Of a stretch of 64,000 bases of DNA, positions 61,426-64,000 are shown one piece after another. A program made the translations under genes and the position numbers. The notes under the pieces were generated by a model, which did not search any database, was not told where the DNA came from, and saw only the letters and a program-made list of their open reading frames with translations. Location of the stretch: positions 1-64,000 of the forward strand of contig NZ_JAJSDX010000005.1 in the NCBI RefSeq assembly GCF_021272205.1, read 5' to 3'. Origin of the DNA: Pantoea sp. Mb-10. Its GTDB lineage: Bacteria; Pseudomonadota; Gammaproteobacteria; Enterobacterales; Enterobacteriaceae. Each line of letters opens with the position of its first letter. The first letter of the stretch is position 1.

Positions 61426-61458
61426 TTAATAAGGCGCATTAATGACGCGCCTTATTAA
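61426..61458. terminator. Hairpin after otsA
   Basis: TTAATAAGGCGC and GCGCCTTATTAA, a perfect 12-pair stem with a nine-base loop, seven bases after the otsA stop. The T tract is short, so its efficiency is uncertain. Confidence 0.75.
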
Positions 61459-61729
61459 TTCTGACGCGCGATGACGGTAGCCGATGCGTCAGTAAAATTT
61501 CCGTTAAAATTCCACCTCACTTCACCGAAAACTGCCGCGGAGAAATCGATTTCATTTTCGCAGTGCGATCCGCGGCAAATTCATCAGAAATTTCCATGAT
61601 AGTTGCACAAAGAATGTGCGCTTTATCGACAAAATGGTTTTTTTTTACCCCAATCCTAAAGTTTTTGGTGGTCATGCCGATACTTAATGTGCATCGGTAT
61701 GCAATTTCCGCAATAGATTCATAATCCTA

Positions 61730-61748
61730 ATGTAACCACCAGTTACAT
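61730..61748. promoter_or_regulatory. Inverted repeat in the flhDC upstream region
   Basis: ATGTAAC-cacca-GTTACAT, seven perfect paired bases with a five-base spacer, about 700 bases before flhD. It could be an operator of an upstream regulator (LysR-type proteins such as LrhA and HdfR act on flhDC in E. coli), but the protein is not known here. Confidence 0.45.
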
Positions 61749-62117
61749 CGCTTGCCATATCCTTGACCTCCCTTACAAAACGCTGACGAATCGCAGCGGC
61801 GCTGCGCGCATGCTTCACGCGACGTTTACATCACCCATTTATGCCTGCCCAGAAATATTCCCTGTAAGTGATTAATTTAAAAAGGGATAATTCCACCTGT
61901 TTTTAGCATTTTATGCTGGCTTGTTCTTCACTGCTGGAAGGTTATCACTTGCTAACGGCAATCATATGGATAAATGCGCAGAAGACGGACGGTAAAAGCG
62001 GAGGGGGTAAAATGTGCCTTTTAGGAGGAGTCTTATTAGCGAAACGATTCGCTAATGGCTAAAAAGTGAACAAAATAAAAGCGACGCTGAACCTTTTGGA
62101 AAAAAATTTGCCTTAAA

Positions 62118-62137
62118 AGTGTGACGCAGATCACACT
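62118..62137. promoter_or_regulatory. CRP site of the flhDC promoter
   Basis: AAGTGTGACGCAGATCACACTT is symmetric and contains TGTGA-N6-TCACA exactly. Its centre is about 70 bases before the inferred transcription start, the placement known for the E. coli flhDC promoter, where CRP activates. Confidence 0.9.
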
Positions 62138-62184
62138 TTATCTAAAATTTCGCTCCACTCACGTTGTATGTCGAAATCAGACGA

Positions 62185-62190
62185 TATAGA
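62185..62190 (+). promoter_or_regulatory. Candidate flhDC -10 element
   Basis: TATAGA, with a start expected near 62197. The CRP site centre then lies at about -70. The leader to flhD would be about 245 bases long. Confidence 0.5.
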
Positions 62191-62202
62191 TTTGCGTTGT
62201 TT

Positions 62203-62216
62203 TCAGATTAGTCCTA
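62203..62216. promoter_or_regulatory. Candidate RcsAB box of flhDC
   Basis: TCAGATTAGTCCTA agrees with the RcsAB consensus at 11 of 14 positions by eye. It lies just after the inferred start, where the RcsAB box of E. coli flhDC also is, and would repress flagella under envelope stress. Confidence 0.7.
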
Positions 62217-62443
62217 AAAAACTGTAAGCAGACGTCACGGAAGATGGTTACAACTCAAGAAAAGAATGGCCTGGAGTTTTGACTACTACTGAATCAGTGT
62301 CCCGGCGGGAAGTGAAACAGTTCAGTACATGTTGGTTTAAGCCTGATTATTTTTTGCCATCTTTAGATTTACCAACCAGCAACCCGAACCACAGATAATC
62401 TTATTTTGTGGCCGTAAATGTCGTGTTATCAGGATGGAAAAAA

Positions 62444-62794
62444 ATGGGTACATCAGAATTATTAAAACATATTTATGACATCAACCTGTCATATTTGCTT
62501 CTCGCACAGCGTTTAATTAACCAGGAAAAAGCCTCTGCAATGTTTCGTTTGGGAATTGATGAAGCAATGGCTGACGCATTATCTCAGCTGACGTTGCCCG
62601 AAATGGTAAAATTAGCGGAAACCAACCAGTTGGTGTGCCAGTTCCGGTTCACCGATCACAATCATATTACGCGCTTAACGCAAGAATCACGCGTTGACGA
62701 TTTGCAGCAGATTCACACCGGTATTTTATTATCGAGCCGTTTACTCCGTAGCGCGTCTAAAAATGACGTGTCTGCGAAGAAGAGGGCGGTATAA
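62444..62794 (+). CDS. flhD: Flagellar master regulator subunit FlhD
   Basis: From ATG 62444 the protein has 116 residues, as in E. coli. The family sequence [43 protein letters not shown] is clear. FlhD pairs with FlhC (FlhD4C2) to activate class II flagellar promoters. The upstream ATG region 62408 is not part of the family. The stop TAATG overlaps flhC. The long leader and CRP and RcsAB sites above are its control region. Confidence 0.96.
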   Translation: MGTSELLKHIYDINLSYLLLAQRLINQEKASAMFRLGIDEAMADALSQLTLPEMVKLAETNQLVCQFRFTDHNHITRLTQESRVDDLQQIHTGILLSSRLLRSASKNDVSAKKRAV

Positions 62795-63372
62795 TGAGCG
62801 AAAAAAGTATCGTTCAGGAAGCGCGCGATATTCAGCTGGCAATGGAGCTGATTTCATTAGGTGCCAGACTGCAAATGCTTGAGAGTGAAACCCAGCTCAG
62901 CCGCGGTCGACTGATCAAGCTGTATAAAGAGCTACGTGGCGCACCACCGCCAAAAGGCATGTTGCCGTTCTCAACCGACTGGTTCATGACGTGGGAGCAA
63001 AATATTCACGCATCCATGTTCTGCAACGCGTGGCAGTTCTTGCTGAAAACCGGCCTGAACAGTGGCGTTGAAGCCGTGATCAAAGCGTACCGTTTGTATT
63101 TGGAACAGTGTCCACAATCGGACGAGGGCCCGCTGTTGGCGCTGACGCGCGCCTGGACCCTGGTGCGATTCGTGGAGAGCGGTATGCTGGAGCTTTCGGA
63201 CTGCAAATGCTGCAGCGGCAGCTTCATTAACCATGCGCACCAACCGCCGGGCAGCTTTGTTTGCAGCCTGTGCCAGCCGCCATCACGCGCGGTAAAAAGA
63301 CGTAAACTTTCTGCAGAATCTGCCGATACCTTTCCACAACTGCTGGATGAACAGGTTAAACACGCCGTTTAA
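62794..63372 (+). CDS. flhC: Flagellar master regulator subunit FlhC
   Basis: The 192-residue protein equals E. coli FlhC in length. It has [32 protein letters not shown] and the C-terminal Cys cluster (CKCCSGSF and FVCSLCQPP) that binds zinc. With FlhD it forms the hexameric activator. It starts on the last base of the flhD stop. A terminator follows before motA. Confidence 0.96.
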   Translation: MSEKSIVQEARDIQLAMELISLGARLQMLESETQLSRGRLIKLYKELRGAPPPKGMLPFSTDWFMTWEQNIHASMFCNAWQFLLKTGLNSGVEAVIKAYRLYLEQCPQSDEGPLLALTRAWTLVRFVESGMLELSDCKCCSGSFINHAHQPPGSFVCSLCQPPSRAVKRRKLSAESADTFPQLLDEQVKHAV

Positions 63373-63398
63373 GTTTGTTCGCATCGTGGAAAACATCC

Positions 63399-63428
63399 AG
63401 CAGCGGTTAACCCCGCTGCTTTTTTTTT
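63399..63428 (+). terminator. Terminator after flhC
   Basis: AGCAGCGG-ttaacc-CCGCTGCT followed by T8, 27 bases after the flhC stop. Confidence 0.9.
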
Positions 63429-63504
63429 GCCCACGGTTTACGGATAACGCCTTCGGCTCTCTGGCTTAACTTCCACCCACACGTTACGGACGTAAGGATT
63501 ATTT

Positions 63505-64000
63505 GTGCTGATTATTCTGGGTTATATCGTGGTCGTCGCTTCCGTGTTGGGCGGCTATATGATGGTCGGTGGCCATCTGGGCGCATTATATCAACCTGCT
63601 GAGCTGGTTATTATTGGCGGAGCCGGTATCGGCGCATTTTTAGTGGGTAATAACGGTAAGGCGATTAAGAAAACCTTAAAAGCACTGCCTTTATTAATGC
63701 GTGGATCAAAATATAACAAATCTGTTTACATGGATTTAATGGCGCTGCTTTATCGCCTGATGGCCAAGTCTCGCCAACAAGGGATGCTGTCGCTGGAACG
63801 GGATATTGAAGATCCAAGCCAAAGTGAAATCTTCACTAACTATCCACGCATCTTAGCCGATAAACAATTGGTGGATTTTATTACCGATTATTTGCGTTTG
63901 ATGGTCAGCGGAAATATGAACGCGTTTGAAATTGAAGCGCTGATGGACGAAGAGATTGAGACTTACGAGCACGAATGTGAAGTCCCAGCGCAAAGTTTAT
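63505..64000 (+). CDS. motA: Flagellar motor stator protein MotA (5' part)
   Basis: The gene starts with GTG 63505 after TAAGGA and runs past the window end (165 codons seen of about 295). The protein starts LIILGYIVVVASVLGGYMM and continues LGALYQPAELVIIGGAGIGAFLVGNNGKAIKKTLKALPLL, YMDLMALLYRLMAKSRQQGMLSLERDIEDP and EIEALMDEEIETYEHE, as in E. coli MotA. It forms with MotB the proton-driven stator. In E. coli motA follows flhC too. The ycgR gene at 23024 acts on this motor. Confidence 0.95.
   Translation, partial: MLIILGYIVVVASVLGGYMMVGGHLGALYQPAELVIIGGAGIGAFLVGNNGKAIKKTLKALPLLMRGSKYNKSVYMDLMALLYRLMAKSRQQGMLSLERDIEDPSQSEIFTNYPRILADKQLVDFITDYLRLMVSGNMNAFEIEALMDEEIETYEHECEVPAQSL

Noticed and set aside
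1..64000. CRISPR arrays, tRNA or rRNA genes
   Set aside because: No regularly spaced repeats and no tRNA or rRNA signatures were noticed while reading; a dedicated scan (tRNAscan-type) was not possible.

Overview
The window looks like chromosome of an enterobacterium of the Erwiniaceae, most likely Pantoea or a close relative. Evidence is the enterobacterial gene order in several blocks: icd 3' end then a YbdG-type channel; ldcA/emtA, ycgR, ymgE, treA; ghrA, ycdX, ycdY; otsBA, flhDC, motA. These are mixed with genes not found at those places in E. coli (phosphoketolase, a siderophore receptor, a soluble fumarate reductase locus). The genus is inferred by eye.

Bases 1-13,921 are accessory DNA ending at a displaced 3' end of icd, a classic integration site, so an island probably entered at icd and its other end lies left of the window. 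Inside it is a umuC gene split by a ~10.98 kb element (about 203-11,182) with inverted ends. The element encodes two Tn554-type tyrosine recombinases and a fluoride-resistance cargo. A fluoride riboswitch heads a five-gene operon on the minus strand: ppaC, usp, eno, gpmA, crcB. It holds the fluoride channel plus enzymes that are known fluoride targets or neighbours of them. Three further genes follow (an SLAC1/TehA-type anion transporter, a uracil-DNA-glycosylase-superfamily protein, a secreted beta-propeller), with a VOC-fold gene beside the recombinases. An AT-rich lipase-like gene sits between two copies of the umuC 3' end.

Bases 14,100-36,000 are mostly core genes: two MscS-family channels, small membrane and lipoproteins, peptidoglycan enzymes (ldcA, emtA), the flagellar brake ycgR, a Fur-controlled TonB receptor, periplasmic trehalase, and ghrA-ycdX-ycdY interrupted by a RelE/HTH toxin-antitoxin pair that has a decayed copy of the ycdX 3' end on its far side. 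CoA-transferase, EamA, amidotransferase and methyltransferase genes follow.

Bases 35,900-47,900 hold an aldehyde dehydrogenase and a dicarboxylate/fumarate locus: a DASS transporter and fumA, divergent from a three-domain soluble fumarate-reductase-type flavoprotein and its ApbE flavin transferase, then dcuSR. A perfect FNR palindrome lies in the divergent promoter region. Together they suggest dicarboxylate uptake, fumarase and NADH-linked fumarate reduction under DcuSR and FNR control.

Bases 47,900-52,600 carry msrA, an intact LexA-controlled umuDC, and a ycgZ-ymgA-ariR connector cluster preceded by an extra ymgA-like gene with its own LexA box. Bases 52,800-64,000 hold phosphoketolase, small and membrane proteins, yeiH, otsBA (trehalose synthesis), then the flhDC control region with readable CRP and RcsAB sites, flhDC and the start of motA.
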